From Clavelina lepadiformis (Eukaryota > Chordata > Ascidiacea > Aplousobranchia > Clavelinidae), in contig NC_135242.1 in NCBI RefSeq assembly GCF_947623445.1, positions 4,526,001 to 4,590,000 on the forward strand: a stretch of DNA of 64,000 bases, given 5' to 3'. Shown piece after piece: positions 1 to 12,370 of the stretch (positions within the stretch are counted from its first letter, which is position 1; every line of letters starts with the position of its first letter). Both the position numbers and the translations under genes were made by a program. Below the pieces are notes generated by a model. That model was not told the origin of the DNA. It was given only the letters and a program-made list of their open reading frames with translations, and did not search any database.

Positions 1-1219
1 AGGGCGATTCTCTACTATGCTTTGGGCGATTTTTTCTGGGTAACGTTCCTGCCCATACTTGCCTGAAATATTAGCCATTTGTACTTTGTTTTATTTGCAA
101 TGCAAAGATTCTTGTCCACATTGTTACCTATGATTTCTGTGAGGTCTTTCAGTGACAAATAATTAACAACATCTGCTGCTGTTACTTGCGAGCTGTTTCT
201 GATGAAAAAGTTTCATGACAGTTATGTCTTAATTACAGTATCGCATTTAATAATATACTACAGGTATCAGATATAGATTCTTGCTCATATTCAGTGGTTC
301 TTGTGTACAGTTCCCAATTCAGCCTGGATCAAAAACAAAACATGCATTTGTCCAAAAAATATGCAGACAAGATTGGTAACCAGTGCTTGAGGAATCGTCG
401 TCGTGTTTAAGTCATGGAACGACTTTGCTTAATCCAAGTGTAAATATTTCAATATCACACTGCAAAAATGTGGTGAATTGAATATTGCCTATAGCATGAA
501 TACCTGGTGCCATCCATTCTCATGTCTAGTGGTCCATCTTTTGAAAGAGAGAAACCCCTTTCCGCTTCGTCAAATTGCATTGATGAGCAGCCAGCGTCAA
601 TTATTACTCCATCCAAACTCGATTCAGAATAGCCGTGGCTTTTGAGCAAGTGATCAACTTCTGAAAATTTTCCTAAAAGAGGTGTGACGCGTTTCCTGTA
701 TAAGAATGAAGTTAATACTCCAGAGCACAACCACACACTAATCTCCACAACAAAAACCAATCTCAAATATCAAGTGGCAAATAAAACTAAATACAAACAC
801 AAGATTTTTCTCAGCTACTTCACAAGCATTGATCTTACTAACGAGCACGGAGTCTTAGATTTTAACTTCAGCAAGAAATGTAAGTGTAAGATATAAATTT
901 ACCTAAATTCTTGAGCAAGATCTTTTGCAATGTTATGAGCCTTAATATCTCGATCTAAGGCAATGACATGACAATTTTTGTGCCTTATAAGAATTTCTTT
1001 TGAATGTCCACCAGCACCAAAAGTCATATCCAGAACAATGGGATTACTATGCTTTTGTAAATTCAATCCTTCAATGGTTTCGTCTAATAGAACTGGAGTG
1101 TGGAAACTTTGTTTAATTCTCTTTTTTCTTAAAGTTGTGGCTGTTTTAGACAACTGTCTTCTGTTGACACAGAAAATTTTGTGCAGAGTTGCAATGGAAT
1201 TAATCAATGCAATTGACAT
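1..1219 (-). CDS. METTL15: METTL15, mitochondrial 12S rRNA m4C methyltransferase (5' part)
   Basis: This is the MraW/RsmH-family SAM-dependent enzyme that methylates a cytosine of small mitochondrial rRNA. Four exons can be joined on minus: 903-1219, 504-695, 128-198 and 1-62. All have GT/AG borders and matching phases (2, 2, 1), giving 214 codons before the window edge, so the 3' end is missing. The motif [10 protein letters not shown] is the SAM-binding loop, and DEAERGFS with [10 protein letters not shown] is the family signature; the last exon reads [20 protein letters not shown], as in the family. The first in-frame ATG is at 1217-1219. It is followed by a basic, hydroxylated leader (about 30 residues) that fits a mitochondrial import signal. 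An in-frame TTG lies four codons upstream. Family assignment is by remembered similarity. Confidence 0.9.
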
Positions 1220-3240
1220 TGTTCTCTTCAAGCCGACTTTCTTATGTGCTACGCTATGTCATAAATGGATTAATTAATAATTATCTATTAGTTTTAAAAT
1301 AAAAAACAACACTTTTTAACAAATAGAACAATTTTTTACCAATCTTTAAATCAATCTTAAAATAGTTAGTTTTAATCATTTTATTGAAACTCATCATACA
1401 ATGCTAATGCTGCAAGTTTGCTGCATAAGCTAAGCAGGTTGTAAGAAGAACTTTTCAAACAACAGTAATTTACAGAAAGTGATGAAGTAAGAAGGAGCTT
1501 TATAAACTTTTTAGTGATTAATATAAGGCATAAAAACGATGATGTTGAATGTAAATTTATATAACATATTCTGAAAAAGTTGAAAAAAAAATTCAATTGC
1601 GCTGGTAAAAAATTCTATTGCTTTGATTAAGTTATAAAATTTAACCATCTTTTAAAAAGAAATAGTACAAAAGCTATTTTAAAAGAATCAAAATATTATT
1701 TCGACTAAGTCTAAGATTATACTTATATCACTTTCTACCAACTATCACAAAATCAATCCCGTAACTCATCACTTTCTGAAATTTCATGCATTAATGTTAG
1801 CCAATCTTTATTGCTCTTCTGCTGACCATTGTTGCTAGAAAAAGCAACGTGTTTAGTTTTTGTTAAAGGGTAGTCCCCGTATAAGAAATATTTTTTATGC
1901 TTTTTATTTATTTATGTTTTTTGCAGTTGTTTATTTATCAGTGTATTGTCATTTTTTATAACCACCTCACATGCTTCAACACCGATTCAACCTAACAGAT
2001 TTAAATAAGATCTATGTCCTAAAATAGTTTTAAAAATATTTTCAGTAATCGTGCAAATCACTAAATTGGGGACCAAAGCGAAAGGTTAAAGACGTAACCC
2101 AAGGCCGTAGCTAATTCAAGGCAAATGAGGCTTTTGCCTCCGTAAAGTTTCTGGAATGCTGGAACAAAACAGTTTTAGTGATAAACTACATTTAACAATA
2201 TACTTAACCGGCCACGTACGTCATATATTTGCCTCGGTAAAAATTTTACCCTCGCTACGGTCTTGTAATCAGATTGTCCTTTGTAAACGTACTTTTTATC
2301 TTGTTATAAATGTAGGTGAGAGTAAAGATATAAACCAAATGTACTGAGTGCATTGAATGGTGCACATAAATTAAGTTACTATAAGATTAAAGTCGGACAA
2401 AAAAGGACTTTGCCCAGATCTCTAACAGGTCTTCTTTTTCATCAAACAATTTTTATAAAAATTTTTTACATAAAAATCATACTCACGGAAGACTAAATGA
2501 ACACATATTATGCGCTACAACTTACAGTTTAATACGCATTTTACAGCGTAGCCACTGCCCAATCGCCTCATACACCCAAATAAGTATGGTCAACTTACAT
2601 TTGAATTGATAAGAAAATTCGAGTATTATATGTTACTAAGCTGCGTTGGCTTTGCAGTTGTGGTACGTATCAGAAATGGAATGATTTGATTACAACAAAT
2701 TCGTTAAATTGAATTGTTTGGTTGGTTACATTCAGTTATGTTTAGAAGTGAGGTTGACTAGAGCTTTAACCAAAAAAACTGTTAAAAACCAAAGGTGGGA
2801 AATTTGGGTTTGGTAGTTGGCGTAAATGGGAAAACAAATGAAAAAGGTTTAGAACCGCTGCTTTGCATGTTGTTTATTACTACCAAAGCCAACGCAAATT
2901 TTCAAAAATATTGCAGTTTTTAAAAAGATTGTAATTTTTGTGATGATATCGCTTTTGTCGCCTAATGAGATTATCCCGTTGAAAAGGAATTTGCATTTGC
3001 TAATTCTCACTGTGGAGTTGTTGTAGAAGTACGGCCATGATAGGAAGCTGAACGCTGTTGCATTTTATAACAAGACTTGCAAAAAAACAGATTACTGAAT
3101 TCACCAAATGTTTATTGCATGCCGATGACCAAACTCGAGTTTGAAATTGAAGTTACGATTTCTGGGCGACTTAAATTGATGATGTCACAGGAGCATATGT
3201 TTTCAAAAAAGGTTGTTGGCACACTTTGGCACACTGTCAG
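1220..3240. other. Intergenic, METTL15 to PARL-like gene
   Basis: No coding exon was recognised. The stretch is AT-rich with scattered short open frames that lack family resemblance. A TTTATT at 3111-3116 is an AATAAA on the minus strand and is a plausible poly(A) signal for the PARL-like gene that ends at 3241. The 5' region of METTL15 must lie just above 1219. Confidence 0.5.
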
Positions 3241-5148
3241 TCATCCAAATACGGCAGAACACACCAGGTTCCAGATTTGAAGAACAAAATTGCTCCATTG
3301 ATAAAGAAGCATTTCACCATAGACTGCGTACCAGCTGCAAAATCATAATATTGGAGCAGATAAGAGTATAACGTATAAGAAAAAGAAAACCAGTATAAGA
3401 AGAATTTTATGTTTAACAAAAAATTTGACCAGTTTAACCACATTTAAAATTTTTTTTAACCAGTATAACAAAACGTAGAGACTACAAGTTAAGACGTAAT
3501 GAATTTAATTGTGAGAAAATTTACATTCCAAATAAGAGCCCGGCTAAATGAGCAGCATGACAAACGTTCCGACCACGCCATCCAAGCATGTAGTACAGCT
3601 TTACTAGCGACTGCAGTTTAGGAAGGTAGCGCCAGTTGGTCAACTTTCCCAAGAGTCCAACCAGGTCTACAGCTATAGAGATGAGAATGGCCGTTTCGCC
3701 TTTGACTGTAGTAAACGGAATGGCGAAAATCCTGATGTTTGATTGTGGAGATTTCATGCTCATGTACCCAAATAGTCCTAAAACTGCACCTTTAAAGTAT
3801 GACATTAAAAATGTAAAACGGTGATGAAAAACGCACGCTAAACTTTGCATTTTCGGGGCTTTAATACAAAACAACAGGAAACCTGAACAAAACAATATAC
3901 AACTGTTTTTGGCCATAAATCTGTTCGTAAAATCAAGAAAGACCTGATCCTCCAACGGTAGAAGTGAAATTATTGCTCATCTTCTTCAACAAAAGACTTC
4001 CGAAGCTTGCCACAACTCCTGCACTCAGATAGAATGCCACGAACTTCTCAGGAGACATCAGGTTCTGAAAATAATCAAATCAAGGGCAACGACTGGACAA
4101 CCATAGTCTATTAGGTTTTAATCAACCACCCCTTGAACACAAACAATTCACCTATGCAAAAGAAACTACTCAAAAAACTGTATTCTACAACAGAAACCAT
4201 TCACGGCAACAACAACGGTGAAGCAGTTAGAGCATCGAACTCATGATAGGCGACATGACCCTACCCTTGTAATGCCCTTGGGCAAGACATGAACAAAGCT
4301 TGCTTCTGTTCAAACAGACTTTTCTCAGACCAAGGATAAAGATTCTGATACTGTACTAGGCATGGCATGGCATACCAGAATACAGTCTAACTTACTTTTG
4401 GAAGTTGGCCGTGATATGCGCTGGCCTGATTCTCCCAAGAACGTGACATCACATATAATCCTTGAATGGTGAAGTAAATATGCAAAAAATCTTGATGGGT
4501 GAATAAGCTCAAAAGCATGGAAGCCATGTTACATCGAAATGATTTTGAGCCTTTTTGAAATAAAACGGTTGCCATTACTATCAAGGAAGCACCGATAAAA
4601 AATCAGTGGAGTCATACTACCTTGAATGGACAGCACAAACCATCGTTTGAGTACTGACTGCAAGATGCTGATGTTCCACAAAAAAAAGACAGCTACGTTT
4701 CCCAATATGAGAAGAAAAGTGACTGCATTTTGCGACCCAACTAAATTCTACAAAAACATAACTGTAGCTTTTATAACATAACTTCACTAGAAGTAGCAAA
4801 ACTACTGAAGTATTTGCTTTAGAAGTGAAATAAAAAAGATTTACAATACAAATTTAGACACCTACCTTTATAACCGTGTACAATACGTTGTAGCTATCGT
4901 CTGGGTCAATTTCTTCCCTTAATCGAGCAAAGCCGAAAGAACCAAATATCCACTGCAACAATATAAAGATTTACCGATAAATAAATCACTTCTTACAAGT
5001 ACTAATATGCTAACATGGCTGATGCTAACTTGCCACATACAAGTATAACAGCCATGCTGTATACAAGGCACCAAATTTTCATAGAACCAGTGACTAATGG
5101 TGTATCTGGTTCCTTTTGCCGATGATTTAAATCCACTGTATTGTCCAT
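3241..5148 (-). CDS. Divergent PARL-like rhomboid protease (second copy)
   Basis: This is a mitochondrial-type rhomboid serine protease, PARL family. Seven exons join on minus: 5041-5148, 4866-4952, 4621-4747, 4396-4550, 3944-4064, 3525-3789 and 3241-3334. They sum to 319 codons without a break. Phases are 0,0,1,0,1,2, the same as in the plus-strand PARL at 18948-21927, and two exons have identical lengths (155 and 121 bp). The catalytic serine motif GGSGA is built across the exon 5/6 join, and the catalytic histidine sits in NVCHAAHLAGLLFG. Exon 6 is 51 bp longer than its counterpart, adding 17 residues just before that histidine. The ATG at 5146-5148 is the first in frame; the open frame continues upward, so an upstream 5' exon with the targeting signal is possible. 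The protein is far diverged from the canonical copy but has no disabling change, so it is probably a live paralogue. Intron 4 (4065-4395) carries a SINE copy. Confidence 0.8.
4200..4375 (+). mobile_element. tRNA-derived SINE fragment
   Basis: It lies inside an intron of the PARL-like gene. The head has a box-B-like stretch around 'tagagcatcgaactcatga', and the body shares 'taatgcccttgggcaagacatgaac' almost word for word (in pieces) with the copy at 23165-23470, and the tail shares 'ctcagaccaaggataaa'. It belongs to the same family as the copies at 14110, 14640, 23165, 29770 and 51945. Confidence 0.6.
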
Positions 5149-6065
5149 TCTCTGTCGGTTCGGGTTATCGTAATTCTGTCCGAGCAGCACTACACTAATA
5201 ATGACTGGGTCAGCTGTGTGAAAATATTTATAGTACAGCGACACACTTTTTAATATTGCCTCGGGCTTGTCAGAATACTTTTTGATATGGACTCCATAAT
5301 GTGGCCGACTCACAATCTATCAATTGCTAGGTTCATAGTTTCAGTTACAACTCGATCACAATATCCTGTTAGTGGTTACATATAATTAATTGTCCTGTAT
5401 AACGTTTTACACCAGCGTACATGTTCATTGCAGTTATAACAAGGTGCATGTGTTGGCCTGTAATAACAAATTACCTTTTGTTTATACATATTCCCAATAA
5501 AATCATATTGCAAATGTGGATTTTCTATAAGATTAAAAGATTCATAACAAATAAGTGCCAACAATAACAATCTCATTATTTGAAATGTATGATTAAAATT
5601 CAAGCTCAGATTGGTTGCGCAATTGTACATATGCAATATGTGATATTCATTAGGACGTTGCAAAAAAAAACTATTTCCTTTGGTCTTTTGGTTCAAGTAA
5701 ATTTTTTTGATATCAAACATTCCTAAAAGCAAATTCATAAATGTTTCTAAAAAAAATCAATGTGTACACGATTGTTAATCATACTGCAACGTTTGTTTTC
5801 TGGGTTAACAAGACGTATTCGATCTTTAAAAGAGCTCGTTTTCAACACTACTTCAGATGACTATACATAATTCAATAAGCCTTCATACTGGATGACCAGT
5901 GCATATCAAGAGGCATGAATTTAAGATAATGCTCCAAAGTGGCAAGTTGGCTTTAACAATCCAACACAAGAAGGGTGACAAAAAAGATTAACCGGGCGGT
6001 CACCCTTCTAAATCAATCTGGAAAGATCTACGTCAATTGTCTTGAAAAGTCATGACATAAAATAG
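5149..6065. other. Intergenic or 5' region of the PARL-like gene
   Basis: Open frames here have no recognisable family. If the PARL-like gene has a first exon coding for a mitochondrial leader, it should be in or above this stretch, but no clear one was found. Confidence 0.4.
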
Positions 6066-6500
6066 CTAAGTCCTATCTTCAAAAAACACAGTGTGGTCAG
6101 AGAATAAAGGACCAAATTCTAATCTTAAGAAATCCTCGAAGTCTTGAGAATAAATAAAAATGTTCACGCCTGGTTTGTTGACTTTGAATAAGCGTGAACC
6201 AATAACTGCTATGATACAGTTTTGATGGTTACTAGAAGTCTGTAAATTATTGTACAACTGCCCAAAAGTGAATGTTCATTTCTATGCTGTTAAATCAACA
6301 CTGTTCCGAAGTAGACGCAACTGGCCTCTCCCAGAGGTGTGCGCTGCCACATATTCTGCTCAGAGTTTATGTGAGCCAGATGGACAGATGGACTTGTTTT
6401 TGGGATGATACTAACCTCATCACCAACATGCAACCAATCATTTTGCAACTGTTTGCGATGACCAAGGGACGAAAATAAGTGAAAATGAGGTACTCTGCCT
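6066..6500 (-). CDS. Candidate exons of an unrecognised protein
   Basis: Two minus-strand open stretches look like adjacent exons. The upper one (about 6309-6500) reads WLHVGDEVSIIPKTSP and continues to CVYFGT. The lower one (6066-6240) starts after a good acceptor ending TTTACAG and reads TSSNHQNCIIAVIGSRLF to a stop. A GT donor and this AG acceptor join them in frame across an intron of about 60 bp. A further possible exon lies at about 7413-7450 (FEEYSVTTGTG, followed by a GT). The composition looks like protein rather than noise, but I recognise no domain, and donor and start sites are not settled. It could also be chance open reading. Confidence 0.3.
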
Positions 6501-6981
6501 CTCCAATAAACAGGCAAATAGACACTCAAGCTGGAGCACAAGTTTAAGCTGGTGGAAGTGCGACTGACAAGTGATGAAGAGTAGAAATACAAAATTAAAA
6601 GCATTAATCAGATAAACAAGAGAGTGCACTCATGAGCACGGGTTTTAGAAGTAAGATTTTAAAACAGGTCCAAGTTTAATGTTGCTAAATGAAATACGTT
6701 GCGCCATAATCGATATTTCTCTCAATATTTCTCAAAATTAACAGGTCCCAAGTAGAGCTGGAAAATTTTATTCAGCTTTTAGATGAAAACGTACATGTAG
6801 GAGAGAATTTGGGTCAAAATTATCAGCAACCCATTGACTCATGGGAATGTGTTGTACTGTTAATAATTAATTTTAATGCTTAAATATTTTATTTCCAAGA
6901 AAAGTTTTAGAGTCTAATATGACATACTTCACTAATTCGACAATTTTTTCCCAATTCTACAGAATAAACAATCATCAACTA

Positions 6982-7226
6982 CCGTGTTTCTCCGAAAATA
7001 AGACAGGGCTTATATTATTTTTTGCTTAAAAATATGACACTGGGGCTTATTTTAGGGGATGTCTTTTATTTTCATTTACTAAAAACAAAGTTGACAATTA
7101 TGTTTATTCACGTAACTTCAGGTCATTGCACTTTCGCGCTATTGACCAGGTCTTATTTTAAAGGTAGGGCTTATATTAAAATCATTCTCGAAATTCAGGC
7201 TAGGTCTTATTTTCGGAGAAACACGG
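6982..7226. mobile_element. Tc1/mariner-type MITE, 245 bp
   Basis: The terminal inverted repeats are near perfect: 'ccgtgtttctccgaaaataag' type sequence at the left (from 6982) and its complement at the right (to 7226). TA flanks both ends (6980-6981 and 7227-7228), matching the TA target duplication of the Tc1/mariner superfamily. The interior repeats 'gggcttatatta' and 'ggtcttatttt' motifs and has no transposase. Similar 'cttattttcgg' ended MITEs are known from many animals. Confidence 0.8.
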
Positions 7227-8918
7227 TATGTCAGGCAACCACCAGCTAACAACCAAAGGAGATTTGAAATTCTAAATTCCAGGCCTAGTCCCAAGTACAA
7301 GTTATGGGCAAATCAACAAAATACCTCCAGAAAGACTTGCAAAAAAAGTTATGCTCACTATGCTAAGTGGGAAAAGACAACAATACTAGGTGGCACAAAT
7401 GCATCACTGACCTGTCCCCGTCGTGACTGAGTATTCCTCAAACTGAACTGTCAAACAACCAGGCCTCAAATTTCGAGAAATCATAGAAATAATACCCCCG
7501 CAAACAGCGTAAATGGATATAATACGCAACAAAGTGAGAAAGAAAATATTTTTGAAATTTCACTGACAGTTAATATTCATTGGAATGGTGCACCATTTTC
7601 ATTTATTTTTACCAGATATATTCATGCTACAGTAGCAAAAACAGTAGAAAATGAATACAAAAGACATTTTGTTGTAATAGTGAAATAACTAAGTTCAATA
7701 TAATTTTACATAGCAACAGACCTTTACACTGCATATTCCGAAACAACAAATTCTTCTCACACCAATGATCACAGCAAAGTAGCGTTTCCAAGCCTATATT
7801 AAAAGAACAGTTAGTGCACAAATATGCCAATGTGGAAGGATGAATAATCATAACATTACATTTTAATACTTAATAAGCATAATTGTTCACAGCAAACTGT
7901 ACTACAAAGACGGAGTATCATTAAACTAAGCATGTCATATCTAAAAAGTAGACCATTTTTGAGTTGGTTAAATTAACTGTCATTTTACTGTTAAAATTGG
8001 CAATTACAGAATAAAACAGTTATCTGAAAGTTGAATTGATTGTTGAGTTTCATATTTACAATGTTAGCACTGAATGTTTGCAGTATTATGAATTTTACTA
8101 CAGTTACAAAGGCTTGATAAGTTGTTACGTTACCTTTCTCTTCTTTAAAATACCTTTGCAGTTTGGGTACTCATCGATAGCTCCGAGTGGTTTTAACTAC
8201 CAGCCCCACCGGTAAGTTATTGATTTTCAACAGGCAGTTATTGCGTTATAATGAGAGTTAGAACTGGACAATGGTGACATCTAGTTACTGGTTAAGGTAC
8301 ATGTTTCGATGCCTTCACAGTAAATGCACTTGTTACTTATGCTTGGTAGATTGTTACACCATATTTCTACTGGGAAAAAATAATGTTTAACACAGATTGC
8401 CATTCAATACTTTTGTATTTAAAAAGTTCATTTACAAGGTACGCCAAACGAGCTACAGCAGTTTTTACGATTGTTCAGTTATGAATAAAAATCAACCAGA
8501 GTCGGAATCTGTTACTGTTGAAGATAAATGTAGTTGGTCTTAGCATGTTACTGTTAATCAAATTGTTGAAAATTTATATAGTAAAAACGTTTCTAAGCAC
8601 TTGCTTTAATTGTGGGTTTGTAAAATTTACCCGGTGATTTATATACAAGCATTATGCTTGATAAGGCAGTGTGGTTTAAACACATGATTGTAAAAAGTTT
8701 TTTATAGTTTTTGGCTAACTCATCTTCTCAGAAACAAAGCTGAAGCAAATAGTTCCACTGGTTGCAGTCAATTTAAAATACATTTACGGTAAATGGCCTT
8801 AGAATTGATTGCAACTTTAAATTTGTCAGGTGTTATAGTTCGAAGAGTTTTTAAACTTGAAGACTCCTGTTTTCTCAAGCACAGGAGACTATGCCTTGCC
8901 TGGCAATTTTCAGCGGAG
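7227..8918. other. Intergenic, mostly featureless; 3' flank of the STAR gene
   Basis: Apart from the weak candidate exon near 7413-7450, nothing was recognised. The part next to 8919 is expected to hold the 3' UTR of the STAR-family gene. Confidence 0.4.
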
Positions 8919-11900
8919 TCAGTATGGCTTTGTAGCACCTCTTCTTGGGCCGCCGCCACGCATCTTCCCCCTGTGTGGCTTCTGTGCCATATAGCTGGCA
9001 CCTGTTTCCACAGCAGCATTTCCTCCATATGCATCTAGGATGTATTATTGTTATTAATTGTTCAAAAAATCTGTACATTAATGTTTAGTTCACTCATTTT
9101 CCATTAAAAATACTTAACAGTTAAAAAGATCATTTGCAATTTGAAGCACAGAGATACATGATTTAATTTTAGTTAAAAGTAACATTTGAAAAAACTTGGG
9201 TAGCATACAATATTTTCACACCGCCTTCACGATGGATGTAAAAAAACACCTATTTATAAAAAAAAACTTACCATAAGATTCCTCATATGCAAAATCTTGA
9301 CCATATGAAGCATCAGCGCCATAAGATCTAATTACAAACTATGATGATTTGCTTGCTAATATATTAGCAGACAACAGTCGCATTAACCTGACTACATCGC
9401 GGCTTACAATAGTTTAAAAAGTAATTTCGTTCGTTAAACGTTAACGTTCAAAAACTTTACAAAACAAGTAAATTTTTGTAGCTTACCCCTCAGTAGCATA
9501 AGCTTCAGCGTATTCTTCTCCGGCGTACATTGGATCATAAGACATGTCATAGTCTGCGTATGCATCATACTCGTATTCGTTACCAGCATATTCGTAGCCC
9601 TTTGAAATCACGAAAGCGAAGATCAACACTTAACTCAGTAAGTTTGTCACTATGCGATGCAGTAGCTTTTTGGCATATAAATTTCCAAGCAAACACCCTC
9701 TAAAACCAATTTTTCACACATATGTTAATTTCAAACCAAGCTCTTAAATTAGTCATACACACATCAGAATGCACTAATAAACTGGCCGGTTACCGTACCA
9801 ATATTGCTTTGCAATTCTAGCAAATACACAATAATACCAGTATTTAAACCTTGGGTTGGACAGGAAAGTATTTTTTCAAGTATTTTAAATAGCATAAGAC
9901 ATTGGTTGAGAGCATTTATATTGCAAACCATCCACAAGAGCCAAGAAGAGTATATTTTATATCACAAAACTGCGATGTGATATTGCAGCATACCAAGTCT
10001 TAGTGCATTTTGTAATGAGAATTTATATGCTATGACAATTTTATTAAGGGCCGATTAATGTTAAACACAATCAATCGATAAAAACAGTAGCCATCAGCCA
10101 ATTACTTAAAAACGTTGCCGATACAACAAATTACTGATCTGCTACCAATTACTACAAGTTTAAACACACAAGTCCAAAAAATCGCATCTTACATATTCAC
10201 TGGCTTGGCCAGCATAAGGGTCAACGACCTGCTGTGGTATCTGCGTTATCTGTGCTTTGCCAAATTGACCACGACCACCACGTTGTGCTCCACGATGTCC
10301 TGCGCCGCCTAGAAAAAAGGCGGTAACAACTAAAGACGAGATTCATTTTAGAATTATTTAGAAGTACCAGACCACCTCGCATGGATCCACGCACTCCACT
10401 TCCCCCTCTTGCTCCCATAGGTCCACCCCTGCCTCCAGTTCCACCTCTGCCTCTTCCGCTGAAAATTCAGTAAAGATTCAAGTTTGATGAAGAAGTTTTG
10501 AGTCATGTTTTCTAAACACGACAACATTGCAAACTACCGCATCATTCCTCCTCCACCAACTTTTCCACCTCCTCTCTGACCCATCCTCCCCATCATCTGT
10601 GCTCCGGTCGGATCAACAAACTCTTCATCGTCAACTTGGAGTAGTTTTGTAATTTCAGCGATGCCACGACCAAGGTTGATGTGTGCCTGAATGGTTATTA
10701 GCACAGTCAGTGACTGATATCAAGGAAAAGATGACAACTTCATGTTTAGAACATGTAGTAGCATAGAATATCAAAACAACCTCCTCCCAATGACAGGTAT
10801 GCTTACAAATACTTTGTTTCATTTTACCTGACCCAGGGCTCCAAAAGCGGTGATTTTGACATGAAGGGGAAGCTTCAAGTGACTGTATTTCTTGTCATTT
10901 TCGTCAGTCTAACAACAGAAAGTTTAGCTTTCTACATACACTAGCACCATAGATCAGAGTAGAAAGATCCAGTGCTCATTCTCAGTGACAATCGCTATTC
11001 CCTATGTTTAGTTTGACATTATACTGTTTAGATTATACTTTATTTTGTACACAACAAAAGTTTCCCAGGCAAACTTACTTTTTTCCTGTCTCTAACTGAA
11101 CCTTTTCCCAAAATAGAGATTTTAGTACTCGTCACCTCCTGAATACCTTTCAACGTGGCACCACCAGGACCAATTAAACGTCCGACAAAGTTAACCTGTG
11201 GGAATTCTTCAGTTGGTATTTTTATGTTGACTGTTAGCTTGGGTGGCTTTGGATCAAAGACATCAGCAAATTCAATATTTTCCTCTTTTGACTTCTCATC
11301 ATCTTTGGGGGCTGGGTTTTTGATGTTGTCTATTTCTATAGAAAGGAAATAGCAAAAACTTACAAAAAATACTTCAAAGTTTAAAAGTTCGAAAGTTCCA
11401 AGAAGTTCAAGTATACCAAAATTATAATACTGCATCGTAATATCTTACTGTCAATACTGAAGCATGCACAAGAACATGACATAGTTCGGGAGACAACCTG
11501 AACTTTTTGACAATTAAACAGTGACTGACTCCTATCGTCATCTCCAGACTACAAGGGACAAATAATTGTTATTTTATTATTTGAAAATGGTTAAATAACT
11601 GGGGCTAACTCAACTGAACCATGGCATGAACTGGCTCCAGAAATATGTATAATTGTGAATATACAACTCAAGAAATATGCATAATTGTGCACACCGCACA
11701 GCACAAAGTCCGTAAAGTCACAAGTGGCAATAAACACAAGATTTAATGATATAAAAAGGGCCAAACACTAGCCATTTCCAGTTTGAAGAAAATGTCAAAA
11801 ATGAAGCAAAATGCGAAATTTTCAACAAAACAATATAATTTTATGCATATTGCATTTAAACCTATGTAACAGAAAGCGAAATGTTCAAGCTACAAGTGAG

Positions 11901-12370
11901 AAGTTTTAAAGCATCTTAAACTTTTTAAATCAGAGACCTCTACAATTTCTTCTTAATGGTTCCTTTAAAAAATGTGTATAGCACTATTGTTAGTTTGCTA
12001 CAAAGTTTAAATAAAATCTTAGCAGTTACTAGTAACATGACAACATCTGAAAAACCATGGTCTCTCTTAAGCCATTTTTCATTTGAAAAAATGTGATGCA
12101 ATTTCCGAATGTTTATCTTTTACAAGTAGGTTGTGGTCTCAAGATTGCCAAGTTGGGACGACAGAGAAAGATTATATTTTAGTCTTACTATCAACTTAAT
12201 CAACGATTCACTCCTAGAGTACTAAAAAATATACCTAAGATATGTTAAACATCACAAAATAGTTTCTGACCTTTAGAAATCAGGCGCACTGCATGTATAA
12301 ATGATGGGTCAATGCTGTCTTTTTCGGCCATGAGTTCAGGCAAATATTTTGTGTCCATGTGATCAGCCAT
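8919..12370 (-). CDS. KHDRBS/Sam68-like STAR-family RNA-binding protein
   Basis: Nine exons join on minus: 12271-12370, 11079-11335, 10828-10908, 10538-10686, 10373-10458, 10193-10308, 9487-9599, 9272-9327 and 8919-9034. Every border is AG/GT with matching phase, and the sum is 358 codons (357 aa). The N-terminus ([20 protein letters not shown]) is typical of Sam68/SLM proteins. The QUA1/KH region follows, with [13 protein letters not shown] as the KH loop; here the usual GPRG of the family is GPGG. Then come RG/GG-rich repeats ([12 protein letters not shown]) and a tyrosine-rich C-terminal tail ([15 protein letters not shown]), as in KHDRBS2/3. Such proteins bind bipartite UAA-type RNA motifs and regulate splicing. 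The ATG is at 12368-12370. The donor after exon 5 (GTCTGG) is weak, with an alternative GTACTT six bases on. Confidence 0.88.

Noticed and set aside
3241-5148. Calling the minus-strand PARL copy a pseudogene
   Set aside because: Although it is strongly diverged and at first seems broken over several frames, all seven exons join in phase without a stop and both catalytic residues are kept.
5376-5738. 120-aa minus-strand frame
   Set aside because: Low-complexity composition, no family resemblance, no splice context. Treated as chance.
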